Notes: a model not told the origin generated them from the sequence alone. Positions 47,433 to 55,974 are shown, counted from the first letter of the stretch. The stretch is 64,000 nucleotides of DNA from Alteromonas sp. BMJM2 (GCF_027257845.1 NZ_JAPVOT010000001.1:496001-560000); one strand, 5' to 3'. Program-made: numbers and translations.

Positions 47433-49118
47433 TTATGATACTAGTACAAAAAGCTGGTACAAAAAGCGTTGTTGATGTATGTTTAAGCTGTTGTTTAATA
47501 TTGATTTTATATTGGTCTCGCATTTACGAGGGTTCGAATCCCTCTCTCTCCGCCATATTGATACGGAAGTGGGCACCAATTTGGTGTCCATTTTTTGTTT
47601 TGAAATTAGGCTAATTAACTTTTCGTTCTGTCCTGTAATTTTGATCCTCGTACGCGACACCTCCATCTTGTCTACTACGGCCAGCAGGTAAGACTTTATT
47701 AGCTCTTCATCTCTATTTTCAAAAAATGCAGCTTTAAGGTGTTTTAAAAATTCATTAGTTTTTGTTCTTCCAAATTTTAAAATAGGTAACTCAGACGCCC
47801 GTTTTACATCGTTTAATTCTTGCTCTAATGTTTCATGTTGCCTTTTTAAAAGGTTCATGTGATTTTCAAAATACTCATCTACTTTAAGCTTACTCTCACT
47901 AACTTGGTCCCACAGATTAAATATCTTGTTGTCGATTAGTTGCTTTTTCTTTGATATTGATGTGACTTTGCCCTTGTTTTTTGTTTTCAACTCCTTGTAC
48001 ACTTTTGTTACCAACTCTTTAATTAACTCTATTCTAGAGCTGTTAAATATCTCTTTAACTAAAGTATCAAGTATCGCGTCCTCAATTTCTTTCTTAGCGA
48101 AATTAGGGCTGTCAGCACAAGTACCAATTATTACTTTATTTCGACATTTGTAATATTCGTACTTACCAGATTTACCAGTAATAATGCGATAATTAGCACC
48201 GCAGCATTTGCAAGTTAATATTCCTGTTAATAAAGATTTAGAACGAATGCCTTTGGATTCAGTATTTGAAGGTCGTCTAGCCTCCATCTTTTCCTTAATT
48301 AAATCAAAAAGATCTTTTTTAATTATGGATGGTACGTTAATGATTATTCTTTCTGTTACTTTGGTATTTTCTTTGATTTGGAAAACAAGATCACCATAAT
48401 AAATTGTATTGGTGAGTATTCTGTGAACATCGTTCGAGGTCCAAGCTTTGTTCTTCTTATACATCCCTTTATTATTTAATTCTTTTGCAATGTTTATTAC
48501 TCCAAACGCTTTTCCTTTAGTTCCTGTGCTTGCAAGTTCAAATATTTTACTCACAACTTCAGCTTCATTTGGTTCTATGACTAAAGTTCGTCTTTTCTTA
48601 TTTCCATCCAGTTCAGGGCAATCTATTGCTTTGTATCCGAATGGTACAACTCCGCCAGTGTAATAACCTTTTCTTGCAGTTTCTCTAAGTGCATCTTTTA
48701 CTGTTTTTGAGTTTTGTCTACTTTGGTGTTCGTTTACTGTACCTATGATGTTTTTTAGAAGAAAGGCGAGGTCATCGTCCTCAGGGAGTTCTTCTCGGAC
48801 GGAGAAGAGCTTTACTCCAGCCCTTTCCAGTCTCTCTTCCGCTGTTAGGCGTATTATCTGGTTACGGGCAAATCTAGAGAAGTTGTAAACTACGATTCCG
48901 TCTATATGGTCTTTATTTGCAACAGACTCCTCTAACAAAAGATCAAATTGTGGTCGATTACCAGAAAAAGCTGAAACGCCTTCATCTACGAAATCTTTGA
49001 CAATTTCGTGACCATTTCGTTCTGCCCATTCTGTTATTGCGTTAAACTGGCTGTCTAAAGAGTCTCCCTCTTCTACTTGTCTCCCAGAGCTAACGCGTCT
49101 GTAGCTATATATTCTCAT
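47433..49118 (-). CDS. Large serine recombinase of element B, C-terminus formed by the att site
   Basis: 561 aa. Resolvase domain with catalytic Ser in SYRRVSSGRQ, a recombinase domain (GVINIAKELNNKGMYKKNKA) and a zinc ribbon (LTCKCCGANY ... YYKCRNKVIIGTC). A long coiled coil (residues of about 390-460) and a C-terminal tail complete it. The tail codes WRRERDSNPR from the antisense of the tRNA-Ser 3' end, then about 30 residues from element A sequence. Phage-type integrases of this class insert at short att sites without cofactors. The start is the ATG at 49118. Confidence 0.9.
   Translation of the reverse strand: MRIYSYRRVSSGRQVEEGDSLDSQFNAITEWAERNGHEIVKDFVDEGVSAFSGNRPQFDLLLEESVANKDHIDGIVVYNFSRFARNQIIRLTAEERLERAGVKLFSVREELPEDDDLAFLLKNIIGTVNEHQSRQNSKTVKDALRETARKGYYTGGVVPFGYKAIDCPELDGNKKRRTLVIEPNEAEVVSKIFELASTGTKGKAFGVINIAKELNNKGMYKKNKAWTSNDVHRILTNTIYYGDLVFQIKENTKVTERIIINVPSIIKKDLFDLIKEKMEARRPSNTESKGIRSKSLLTGILTCKCCGANYRIITGKSGKYEYYKCRNKVIIGTCADSPNFAKKEIEDAILDTLVKEIFNSSRIELIKELVTKVYKELKTKNKGKVTSISKKKQLIDNKIFNLWDQVSESKLKVDEYFENHMNLLKRQHETLEQELNDVKRASELPILKFGRTKTNEFLKHLKAAFFENRDEELIKSYLLAVVDKMEVSRTRIKITGQNEKLISLISKQKMDTKLVPTSVSIWRRERDSNPRKCETNIKSILNNSLNIHQQRFLYQLFVLVS
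47441..47464 (+). repeat. Right pair of integrase arm-type repeats
   Basis: CTAGTACAAAA (47441-47451) and CTGGTACAAAA (47454-47464), again with a 13-bp period. They match the pair just inside the left end of element A. They lie 62 bases from the right att core. Confidence 0.75.
47526..47555. other. Internal att: second 30-bp copy of the tRNA-Ser 3' end
   Basis: Exact copy of 41484-41513. It is the right border of element A and the left border of element B, and lies inside the serine recombinase reading frame. Confidence 0.93.
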
Positions 49119-49168
49119 TTTATATTCCTTCTAGGTGCAGGATTCAATACTCCTTATTTTTGCCTTCA

Positions 49169-49333
49169 CTAACTACTATCATCTAGGTCTGTTTCGATTT
49201 CTGATTTCAGAATATTCTCAATAAGAATTCGTAAGACCTGCTCCTCATCTTTTGACAAATTCGTACCTATAAAAGATTCATTAAGTGAAACTTCTACGGA
49301 TGTTGTAGTGTCAAGAGTGATTTTAATTTTCAC
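49169..49333 (-). CDS. Possible small acidic protein before the serine recombinase
   Basis: A 54-codon reading frame from a GTG, coding VKIKITLDTTTSVEVSLNES and ending KSEIETDLDDSS. The composition is protein-like and the frame ends 50 bases before the recombinase start on the same strand, where directionality factors often occur. No ribosome binding site precedes the GTG. A second 15-codon frame starting at 49391 has GGGAGG upstream. The rest of the gap 49334-49658 shows no gene. Confidence 0.35.
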   Translation of the reverse strand: MKIKITLDTTTSVEVSLNESFIGTNLSKDEEQVLRILIENILKSEIETDLDDSS

Positions 49334-49658
49334 TTTGATTAAATCAAATAACAGAGAAGCAGTAGGATAATAAAGACGAAATGTAGGTCATTTTGAAACC
49401 TCCCAAAATTTTTAGTTAAAATTCAAGGAGCGCTTAGAGCATTGATTTTTAAGAAGTAAAGCCAAGTTTTTCTAGGTTTTACGACTCAATAAAATGCACT
49501 GAACGCAACAACCTAATTTTAGTTTAGTAAGGTTTTAATATGTCGCAAGTAAATATATTAATATTTTTCTTGAGTCTAAAGCTTAATCAGACCTCAAAAA
49601 TAACGAAAAACACCAAAATAATATTGTAAAAAAGCATTATTGATGACGAATTATGACG

Positions 49659-49683
49659 TTATAGTGTTTTTATTCACTATAAT
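49659..49683 (+). promoter_or_regulatory. Operator and -10 element of the XRE gene
   Basis: TTATAGTG-N8-CACTATAA is a perfect 8-bp inverted repeat. Its right arm contains the TATAAT at 49678-49683, 38 bases before the XRE start. An autorepressing XRE protein binding here would block its own promoter. Confidence 0.65.
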
Positions 49684-49721
49684 GTGAGTGTTCAGGAACA
49701 AAATTGGAGATTGACATTTTT

Positions 49722-50072
49722 ATGGATCTATATAGAAAAAATAATGGCGCTATCTTAAAAATAATAGGCAACCGATTCTTACAGGCACGTCTTAATGAAG
49801 GAATAGAGCAACGAGAATTGGCAGATAAGGCTGGCGTAAATGTTTCAACAATTCAGAATTTGGAAGGCGGTAAGCGAAGCGTTGGTATGTTGAAGGTACT
49901 GGCTGTAATGCGTGCCTTAGGTAAGTTACATGAGATAGATAACTTTATGCCAGAGCCACCAATTAAGTCATCCTCTTTGTTAACAAAAAGAAATGAGAAG
50001 CGTAAGCGCGTATCAAAACATAAAAGCAGAGAAGAACAAGCTACGGGGTTTGAATGGAAAAAAACGATTTAA
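49722..50072 (+). CDS. XRE-family transcriptional regulator
   Basis: 116 aa from the ATG at 49722. The helix-turn-helix is clear: LNEGIEQRELADKAGVNVST then IQNLEGGKRSVGMLKVL. The basic tail (LLTKRNEKRKRVSKHKSREE) may add DNA or protein contacts. It lies upstream of the three-gene defence cassette in the same direction, with a 412-base gap. It probably controls itself and possibly the cassette. Confidence 0.85.
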   Translation: MDLYRKNNGAILKIIGNRFLQARLNEGIEQRELADKAGVNVSTIQNLEGGKRSVGMLKVLAVMRALGKLHEIDNFMPEPPIKSSSLLTKRNEKRKRVSKHKSREEQATGFEWKKTI

Positions 50073-50484
50073 TAATTATTTAGAGATAGTGGAAGTAATT
50101 GCAAGATTAATTAGTGATTGTTTGAGTCTTCGCAAATAAGGCAATCAGTTACAATGCCACAATGTCTCCAATTAACATTGAACGACCACCACAATAATAT
50201 TTATAGTGGAAGAGATAACTGTAAACTTTAAGGCTCCTCTAGTAAGCGATATTTTTTCACCCATACAACGTTTTAATAACGTCCGTAATGTAAAGTGGAT
50301 GCTCAGAACATTCGGCAACGAAAATTTTTCAGTCGTCGGATGAACTAATTTAGCTAGATTTGGATGGTTATTTATTTCATCAACTCTACATTTCCCTGAA
50401 TACAATTTGTAGTTTACTATATTAGTGAATTTATTATGGTTTTATTATAAGATTCAATAGGATAATAGAGTAGGGAGACTAAAT
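50073..50484. other. Gap before the defence cassette, with a possible gene remnant
   Basis: No clear gene. On the plus strand a GTG frame at 50206-50343 codes 45 residues (EEITVNFKAPLVSDIFSPIQ, ending NENFSVVG). These look protein-like, but there is no ribosome binding site. A short ATG frame just before it ends in a stop, so this may be a decayed gene. The end of the gap should hold the cassette promoter; GGGAGA precedes the first gene. Confidence 0.35.
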
Positions 50485-51798
50485 TTGGTTCAAGTTCCTC
50501 CGCACACGGCGATTTCCTCTTGTAGTGGATATATATATCAAGGAAAGATTGCATTGATGCATTGCTTAAAGCTAATGGAAAACCTTGGTAACGACGCGCG
50601 TAGCTTTAAATTGGAAATAGAAAGTCTTGATGATTTTGCGATCAAAAATCTTGATGGCTCTTATCGCTCTATGCATCAAGTTAAAGCAAAAAAAGCAACG
50701 AGATTTAGTTCATATAGTGGTGCGTTTGATGACCAACGTGACACAGCACAACAAAAAGGTATTGCCGAAGCATATTTTCATGTGGCGAAAGAAATTGAAG
50801 ATTTACCTGACGATTATGAAGACGATTACGATCCAGTAAAGCTATATCAGTACAAATCATCTCAAGGCAATGAAAGCTCGTTTTGTCAACTCGACGAAGT
50901 AGATACATGGAACAATCAGCAGGTTGCTAAAACTTATCGAACCCTTGGACAACCAGAATATAAATACACTGATTCAAGCTATATAGAAAAAACTAGGTTG
51001 ATTTTAGAAGATTTGATAATTAAGCACATAATTCACGTGCATCACAAAATTATCGAATGCAAAAACCCAGCAATTACTGACAGACACATTGCTCAGTTAT
51101 CCGATATATCGTTTGATAGTTTCTTTGAAGTTATGGTCGTTCAAAATATGAACAGTATAGACAGCGAGGAATACTTTCATTGGTTTCTAATTAAAAAGAT
51201 CGGAGAGTATTTTAATGACTTTTGTATAGAAGAAGTTGAAGCTGGTAAATTAGCAGAAGAGGATGACAAGTTAGTTATCCTAAACAACTATCTATCTCAT
51301 ATTAATATCTTAGATGTGGCAGATTTAAGAACATTCATTCAAGGCGTTATGCCTCATAGAAAAGCATCATTTAGATCTTTAGATGAGTTAGTAGATAATA
51401 CTATAAATTCAGAGGATTTTAGATATGGACTTTTAGAGGTATTTAAAGAGCTTATAAGAGCTGAAGTAAACTATAAAAGTCCAACAGACCCACTATTTTT
51501 TTGGAGTAAAAATAGCGAACTGTATTACCCAACGGCCATTACTTTAGGGAATAGCCTTTCAGAAAAGCTTTGTACAGACATTGTAAGGAACTCTTTAGAC
51601 CAATCTGTAGACTTTCTATATGAATCTGGAAGTCTTATTACCTCGGATATCACTAAAGGTTCAATATTTTCCACTCTTGCAATTGGTGCATTCTCCGAAA
51701 ATGAAGAGCAGGACTCTATGAAGCATCACAAGATTAATGAAGCAAAAAAAATATCTCTCATTTCTTTGAATGACGCGAAGGGAATTATAAATGATTGA
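50485..51798 (+). CDS. Lamassu/DdmA-like effector: DUF4297/Cap4-type nuclease plus C-terminal domain
   Basis: 437 aa starting at a TTG behind AGGGAG. The N-terminal part fits Cap4/DUF4297-type PD-(D/E)xK nucleases: an opening SGYIYQ (residues 14-19), the acidic SLDDF (47-51) and the catalytic HQVKAK (64-69). The remaining 300 residues have no familiar motif and would be the system-specific part that contacts the partner proteins. It precedes a small middle protein and an SMC-like ATPase, the order of DdmABC and of Cap4-type Lamassu operons. In those systems it degrades DNA when the ATPase senses invading DNA. The assignment rests on motif plus operon layout. Confidence 0.75.
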   Translation: MVQVPPHTAISSCSGYIYQGKIALMHCLKLMENLGNDARSFKLEIESLDDFAIKNLDGSYRSMHQVKAKKATRFSSYSGAFDDQRDTAQQKGIAEAYFHVAKEIEDLPDDYEDDYDPVKLYQYKSSQGNESSFCQLDEVDTWNNQQVAKTYRTLGQPEYKYTDSSYIEKTRLILEDLIIKHIIHVHHKIIECKNPAITDRHIAQLSDISFDSFFEVMVVQNMNSIDSEEYFHWFLIKKIGEYFNDFCIEEVEAGKLAEEDDKLVILNNYLSHINILDVADLRTFIQGVMPHRKASFRSLDELVDNTINSEDFRYGLLEVFKELIRAEVNYKSPTDPLFFWSKNSELYYPTAITLGNSLSEKLCTDIVRNSLDQSVDFLYESGSLITSDITKGSIFSTLAIGAFSENEEQDSMKHHKINEAKKISLISLNDAKGIIND

Positions 51799-52462
51799 GT
51801 TTATGGAAGAATTATTCAATATCTACGGCTATGAAAAAATCGCTGATCAAAAGTTTTTTTTCTTTAAGTCGAAATATATTGAAGACTATTGGATTGTTAT
51901 AGATGGTAATCCAGAAAAGTTGGATCATGACGCTCAATCGAAGTTGCTCTATGACTGCAAAACCTACTGTTCAAGTAACTCTATGGAAAAGAATACAAAC
52001 TTACTTCTTTTATGGAGAGTTGACACAGTAGAACGTTCTACTTTATCTAGATTGAATTTATTAGAAGAAGACCTTTATTTTTTTAAAAAACACGTATTGT
52101 ATTATACCGAAAAGGAGATTGATGATTTTAAAAATGAAGTTCATGAGAATGGTATAGAGCAACTTTTCACCAAAGGTTTATTATCGTCTGAGATCTTTAA
52201 TAACTATAAAACAAACAGAGACAGCTGGGAAAACCTTCTCTATAAAATTGCAATCAAGCTCACTTTTTTGCCAATTCCAGATGGTGAATCAGGTGACATT
52301 ACCCAGTTATACGACTCGCATGATTTCCTGCTTTCTAAAAATGAAGAGTTATCCAAACTTGATACAATTGTTTCGGCACTCAAGAATAAAGTTCTAGATT
52401 TGCCAGGAGAACAGCTTTTAGAACTATTAGTAACGAAAAATGAAGGCGAACAGGATGTTTAA
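51791..52462 (+). CDS. Lamassu/DdmB-like middle component
   Basis: 223 aa, acidic and mostly helical, with no recognised domain. It overlaps the gene before it and the gene after it by 8 bases each, so the three are made together. Its size and place fit the small LmuC/DdmB or ABC-3C middle component. The name rests on context only. Confidence 0.65.
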   Translation: MIEFMEELFNIYGYEKIADQKFFFFKSKYIEDYWIVIDGNPEKLDHDAQSKLLYDCKTYCSSNSMEKNTNLLLLWRVDTVERSTLSRLNLLEEDLYFFKKHVLYYTEKEIDDFKNEVHENGIEQLFTKGLLSSEIFNNYKTNRDSWENLLYKIAIKLTFLPIPDGESGDITQLYDSHDFLLSKNEELSKLDTIVSALKNKVLDLPGEQLLELLVTKNEGEQDV

Positions 52463-54809
52463 GTTAGATAAACTAAAAATTAAAAACTTTAAAGTTTTTA
52501 AAGAATTCGAGTTAAATTTTACATCGAGCCACTTATCGTTATTGGATGGCCCTAATGGATTCGGGAAAACCTCATTTTATGATGCATTAGAACTGCTTTT
52601 TCTTGGCAAAGTTCAAAGATACATTGATATTGAAAATAAAACTCATTATGGGAAAAAGCAGAAGAAGAAGTATCCACTACTAAATAATCAAGCAGAGTCT
52701 TTCGATGACCTTCTTGTTGAATTGAGCGTTACAACTGAAAAGGGGGATAAGGTAGTTTTAAAAAGAGGAGCGAGCTGCTCTTCACTATGGGAATTAAAAA
52801 GTATTTCTGAAGCAACTTTTGATTTTAAAGTTTTAAAAAATGGTGAACCTATTAACTTTGAAAATGAAAGTGAAATTTTGACGAAGTTGCTGGGTAAAAA
52901 TTATAAAAGAAACTACGGGCTGTTCCATTATATCGAACAAGAGGAAAATACGGCTCTTTTAAAAACAAAGGCTACAGATAAGCAACAGAAGATTGATCAC
53001 CTTTTCGACGTCTCTGAATATCGAGCAAAAATTGAAAAAATTGAGCAAATTAGAAAATCTATCCAACCTTTACAAACTCCGACTATAAAAACCAACCTTC
53101 GTCAAATGGAACAGGAAATTATTGATTTAGAAAAGTCTTCGACACCTGCCGACGTAAAGCAAACAAAGTTTTTCAAATTATTAGAGGTGTCTGAGCAGCC
53201 TTGGGATCGTGAAGAGATCGTATTTACCCCTGGTAATTTTAGTAATTGGGTTGGAGAAAATGGAGACTTATTAAAGATAAAAAATTTAATAAGAATAGAA
53301 CCAGAATTAAGGGCTATAGAATACAACAGAAAACTACAACAGGAACTCTTTTATAAAGGTAAAGCTCCTTCGATAATGCTGCGATATGGGATGTTTTTAG
53401 ACGACATTCCTCAATTTAAAAAGCATAATTCGATTTTTGAGCAAGCGAAGGAGGTTGTTGCTCAAATGGAAAAAGGTGCTGTATTTGTGATTAAGAACCG
53501 CATAGTTCCATCAAATACGCTAAATCAACTTTTGTCAAAGCCAGTTGATACTGAGGAAATGTTAAATAAAAGCGCAGAAATTAACGACAGCTTTCTAGTT
53601 TCAAACAAGGCAAATGAGCGCCTTAGTTCGCTTCTAAATAACAGAGAACAGCTTAAAAATGCTTATAAAGCTCATTTTGAAAATCTCAACGAGACTCCAC
53701 ATGAATGCCCAATGTGCGGCCACGACTGGATGACCGCCGAAGCTTTGTTTCAAAGTTTTGATGAGCAAAAAGCAGCTTTGGACTCCCTATTGGATGCGAA
53801 CGGTAAGTTAATTCAATCCGCCATAAATGATTTTGAAAAATCTTATATGCGAGTCATAAAAGAGCAGACATTAGAGATAATAAAAAATTACGAAGACAGC
53901 ATTGAGTTCAAACAAGCGATATGTAAACTCAGTGAGTCTCAAGTTAAGCAGCTGAAATCATTAAAAGAGGTGTATAACAGTAAGGGGATTTTACTTGATG
54001 ACCTCTATGCTAAGAGCTTTAGCTTAGCTGAACCCTTAAAAATAGAAGAGTTAGAAAATAGAGTTCTTTTAAGTTTTAAACCTGTATCAGAAGACTTGAT
54101 TCTTCCTGAGTTGGAAGACACTTTTAATGTGATTCTAAAAAACCAGTTAGAACAGTTAAAGCTTCTAACAGAAGAAAAAATAGACGACAAAATTGCTTAT
54201 ATAAATTATAAATTCAATGAATCAAAGACTAAAGAAGTTCGCCGCCGCCGCCAAGAGTTAATGGAAAGAAAAGAACAATTTAAAAAGGCGAGCGATTATT
54301 ATTCTAAATTAGGCGACTTAGTTAAGGTGTACAAAGAAAATGTCAGTGAGTACATAACGTCCATTAGTAAATCTATTGAAATTCTATTTCATATTTATAC
54401 AGGGAGGTTATTACAAAACTTTCAAAATGGGTTGGGTATTTTCATAGAGTCTGACGGAAAATCGGTTTCGTTCACAGAAGATCCAGACTCTAATCACGAT
54501 GTCATCTACTCCATGAGTTCAGGGCAGCTTTCTTCATTAGCAATTGCTTTTACGATTGCTCTAAATCACAAGTATGCCAAAAATAAACTACTTCTTATAG
54601 ATGATCCTGTTCAAACGATGGATGAGATAAACGTAGCTGGTTTTATTGATTTACTGAGGCATCAATTTAAAGATAGACAAATTTTGATTTCGACACATGA
54701 AGATCATACTTCAAGCTACTTTAGATATAAGTTTAGTAAAGCTGGATTATCTCAAGAAAGAATAAATTTTAATGCGATAACTAAAGCTGCGTTGGAAAAA
54801 GGCTTTTAA
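52455..54809 (+). CDS. SMC/Rad50-like ATPase, Lamassu LmuB/DdmC-like
   Basis: 784 aa from the ATG at 52455 (AAGG 8 bases upstream). Head motifs: Walker A GPNGFGKTS (residues 32-40), ABC signature MSSGQLSSLAIAF (near 687), Walker B LLLIDDPVQTMDE (near 712) and the switch His in LISTHEDHT. Between them lie long coiled coils around a CPMC motif at residues 418-421, similar to a Rad50 zinc hook. Such proteins embrace DNA and sense unusual DNA ends or plasmids. Last gene of the cassette. Codon use is AT-rich, like its neighbours and unlike the core genome. Confidence 0.85.
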   Translation: MFKLDKLKIKNFKVFKEFELNFTSSHLSLLDGPNGFGKTSFYDALELLFLGKVQRYIDIENKTHYGKKQKKKYPLLNNQAESFDDLLVELSVTTEKGDKVVLKRGASCSSLWELKSISEATFDFKVLKNGEPINFENESEILTKLLGKNYKRNYGLFHYIEQEENTALLKTKATDKQQKIDHLFDVSEYRAKIEKIEQIRKSIQPLQTPTIKTNLRQMEQEIIDLEKSSTPADVKQTKFFKLLEVSEQPWDREEIVFTPGNFSNWVGENGDLLKIKNLIRIEPELRAIEYNRKLQQELFYKGKAPSIMLRYGMFLDDIPQFKKHNSIFEQAKEVVAQMEKGAVFVIKNRIVPSNTLNQLLSKPVDTEEMLNKSAEINDSFLVSNKANERLSSLLNNREQLKNAYKAHFENLNETPHECPMCGHDWMTAEALFQSFDEQKAALDSLLDANGKLIQSAINDFEKSYMRVIKEQTLEIIKNYEDSIEFKQAICKLSESQVKQLKSLKEVYNSKGILLDDLYAKSFSLAEPLKIEELENRVLLSFKPVSEDLILPELEDTFNVILKNQLEQLKLLTEEKIDDKIAYINYKFNESKTKEVRRRRQELMERKEQFKKASDYYSKLGDLVKVYKENVSEYITSISKSIEILFHIYTGRLLQNFQNGLGIFIESDGKSVSFTEDPDSNHDVIYSMSSGQLSSLAIAFTIALNHKYAKNKLLLIDDPVQTMDEINVAGFIDLLRHQFKDRQILISTHEDHTSSYFRYKFSKAGLSQERINFNAITKAALEKGF

Positions 54810-54837
54810 ATTTCTTGTCCGTATTAACTGTTTACTC

Positions 54838-54876
54838 TTAGGGTATCAGAAGGTTTAGATTTCCCTGATACCCTAA
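54838..54876. repeat. 12-bp perfect inverted repeat after the ATPase gene
   Basis: TTAGGGTATCAG and CTGATACCCTAA around a 15-base loop, 29 bases after the cassette. On the plus strand it is followed by A rather than T, so it is not a standard intrinsic terminator for the cassette. It could still end transcription or be a recombinase-related site. Confidence 0.55.
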
Positions 54877-54946
54877 AAAACTTACGTTACTGATTAATAG
54901 GAAGTTTTATTTTGATTGTCCAGTGCCCACATTCATCCCTTTTGGC

Positions 54947-54998
54947 CCGCCAAATAATCTTGAAGGCTCCGTTTCTGTGAAAAGAACGGGGCCTTTTT
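54947..54998 (+). other. Right border of element B and displaced tRNA-Ser terminator
   Basis: CCGCCAAATA at 54947-54956 equals the 10 bases spanning the end of tRNA-Ser at 41508-41517. Just after it a strong hairpin, AAGGCTCCGTT with AACGGGGCCTT and a T-run (54963-54998), has no gene directly before it. The simplest reading is that this was the original terminator of tRNA-Ser, pushed 13.4 kb away by the insertions. The similar GAGGCCTT..AGGGCCTT at the left would be a substitute carried by element A. Confidence 0.6.
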
Positions 54999-55114
54999 GT
55001 GTCTGAACAACCTTGGTTTATAAACAACCAAAAAATAAAAATCCCCTCACAGATTTCAAACGTAAATTCCTAGTATTATTAGTTTTATTGTTATCCGTAA
55101 AGGGGTTTAGTGAA

Positions 55115-55939
55115 ATGCCAGAGGGTCCAGAAATTCGTCTTGCTGCAGATAAAATTGCTAAGGTTATTGAAGGTCAGCAGATAGAAGATATAGAAGTTGG
55201 TTTGCCTCACCTAACTCAAGGCGCTGCCAAGCTTAAAGGCCAACGGGTTGAGCAGGTAGAGACGAGAGGTAAGGCCATGCTTATTCATTTTGATAATCAG
55301 CTTTCGGTTTACTCTCATAATCAACTTTATGGCGTTTGGATGAACGCAAAAAGAGGCGAGTTACCTGCTACCAAGCGTTCCCTGCGATTAGCGCTACACA
55401 CCAAGGAGAAGAGCGCATTGCTTTATAGTGCATCCGATATTGGTATTTATCAGCCTGAGGAGCTTCTCGTCCATCCATTTTTGACAAAGATTGGCCCAGA
55501 CATACTTCAGAAGAATTTAAAGTGGCAAACCCTCAGTAAACGACTGCTTTCAGCGCGCTTCTGCAACCGCAGTTTAAGCGCGCTGTATCTCGACCAGCAT
55601 TTTGTAGCGGGTATTGGTAACTATTTGCGAAGTGAAATACTGTTTGCCGCAGGCGTGCATCCTGACTATAAACCGAAGCAGTTAACCTCAGCGCAAATAG
55701 AGGCACTAGCCAAACAAACCATAGCGGTAAGTAAGCGAGCGTATAAAACAAGAGGGCATACAGTGCCAACGAGTATGGCCACCGCGCTTGCAAAAGCCAA
55801 GGGAAGCTATGAAAGCGTTCGGTTTATGGTGTTCAATCGCGAGGAACTTCCATGTAGAGAGTGTGTTACTCCAATAATTAAAGGGCAGCGGAATGGACGC
55901 CGGATATACTGGTGTGAAAGCTGTCAGCCATTAATCTAG
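55115..55939 (+). CDS. nei: Endonuclease VIII (DNA glycosylase/AP lyase)
   Basis: Removes oxidised pyrimidines. 274 aa from the ATG at 55115, which gives the required N-terminal PEGPEIRLAADKI, with Pro as the catalytic residue after Met removal and the following Glu. The H2TH region (VAGIGNYLRSEILFAAGVHP) and a C-terminal four-Cys zinc finger (CREC ... YWCESC) complete it. The frame is open 102 bases upstream, but a longer protein would bury the catalytic Pro. First core gene right of the island. Confidence 0.93.
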   Translation: MPEGPEIRLAADKIAKVIEGQQIEDIEVGLPHLTQGAAKLKGQRVEQVETRGKAMLIHFDNQLSVYSHNQLYGVWMNAKRGELPATKRSLRLALHTKEKSALLYSASDIGIYQPEELLVHPFLTKIGPDILQKNLKWQTLSKRLLSARFCNRSLSALYLDQHFVAGIGNYLRSEILFAAGVHPDYKPKQLTSAQIEALAKQTIAVSKRAYKTRGHTVPTSMATALAKAKGSYESVRFMVFNREELPCRECVTPIIKGQRNGRRIYWCESCQPLI

Positions 55940-55974
55940 TTGAATTACCTTATCCTAAAAAACCGGAAAAGGTA

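Noticed and set aside
50172..50405. 77-codon frame on the minus strand before the defence cassette
   Set aside because: It has no ribosome binding site and no family resemblance. The plus strand in the same place looks more protein-like, and neither is convincing.
54838..54876. Inverted repeat after the ATPase gene as an intrinsic terminator
   Set aside because: On the cassette's strand the stem is followed by A's, not T's. It is kept only as a repeat.
55013..55114. N-terminal extension of Nei as a signal peptide
   Set aside because: The hydrophobic stretch looks like one, but Nei needs Pro as its first residue after Met. The internal ATG at 55115 gives exactly that.
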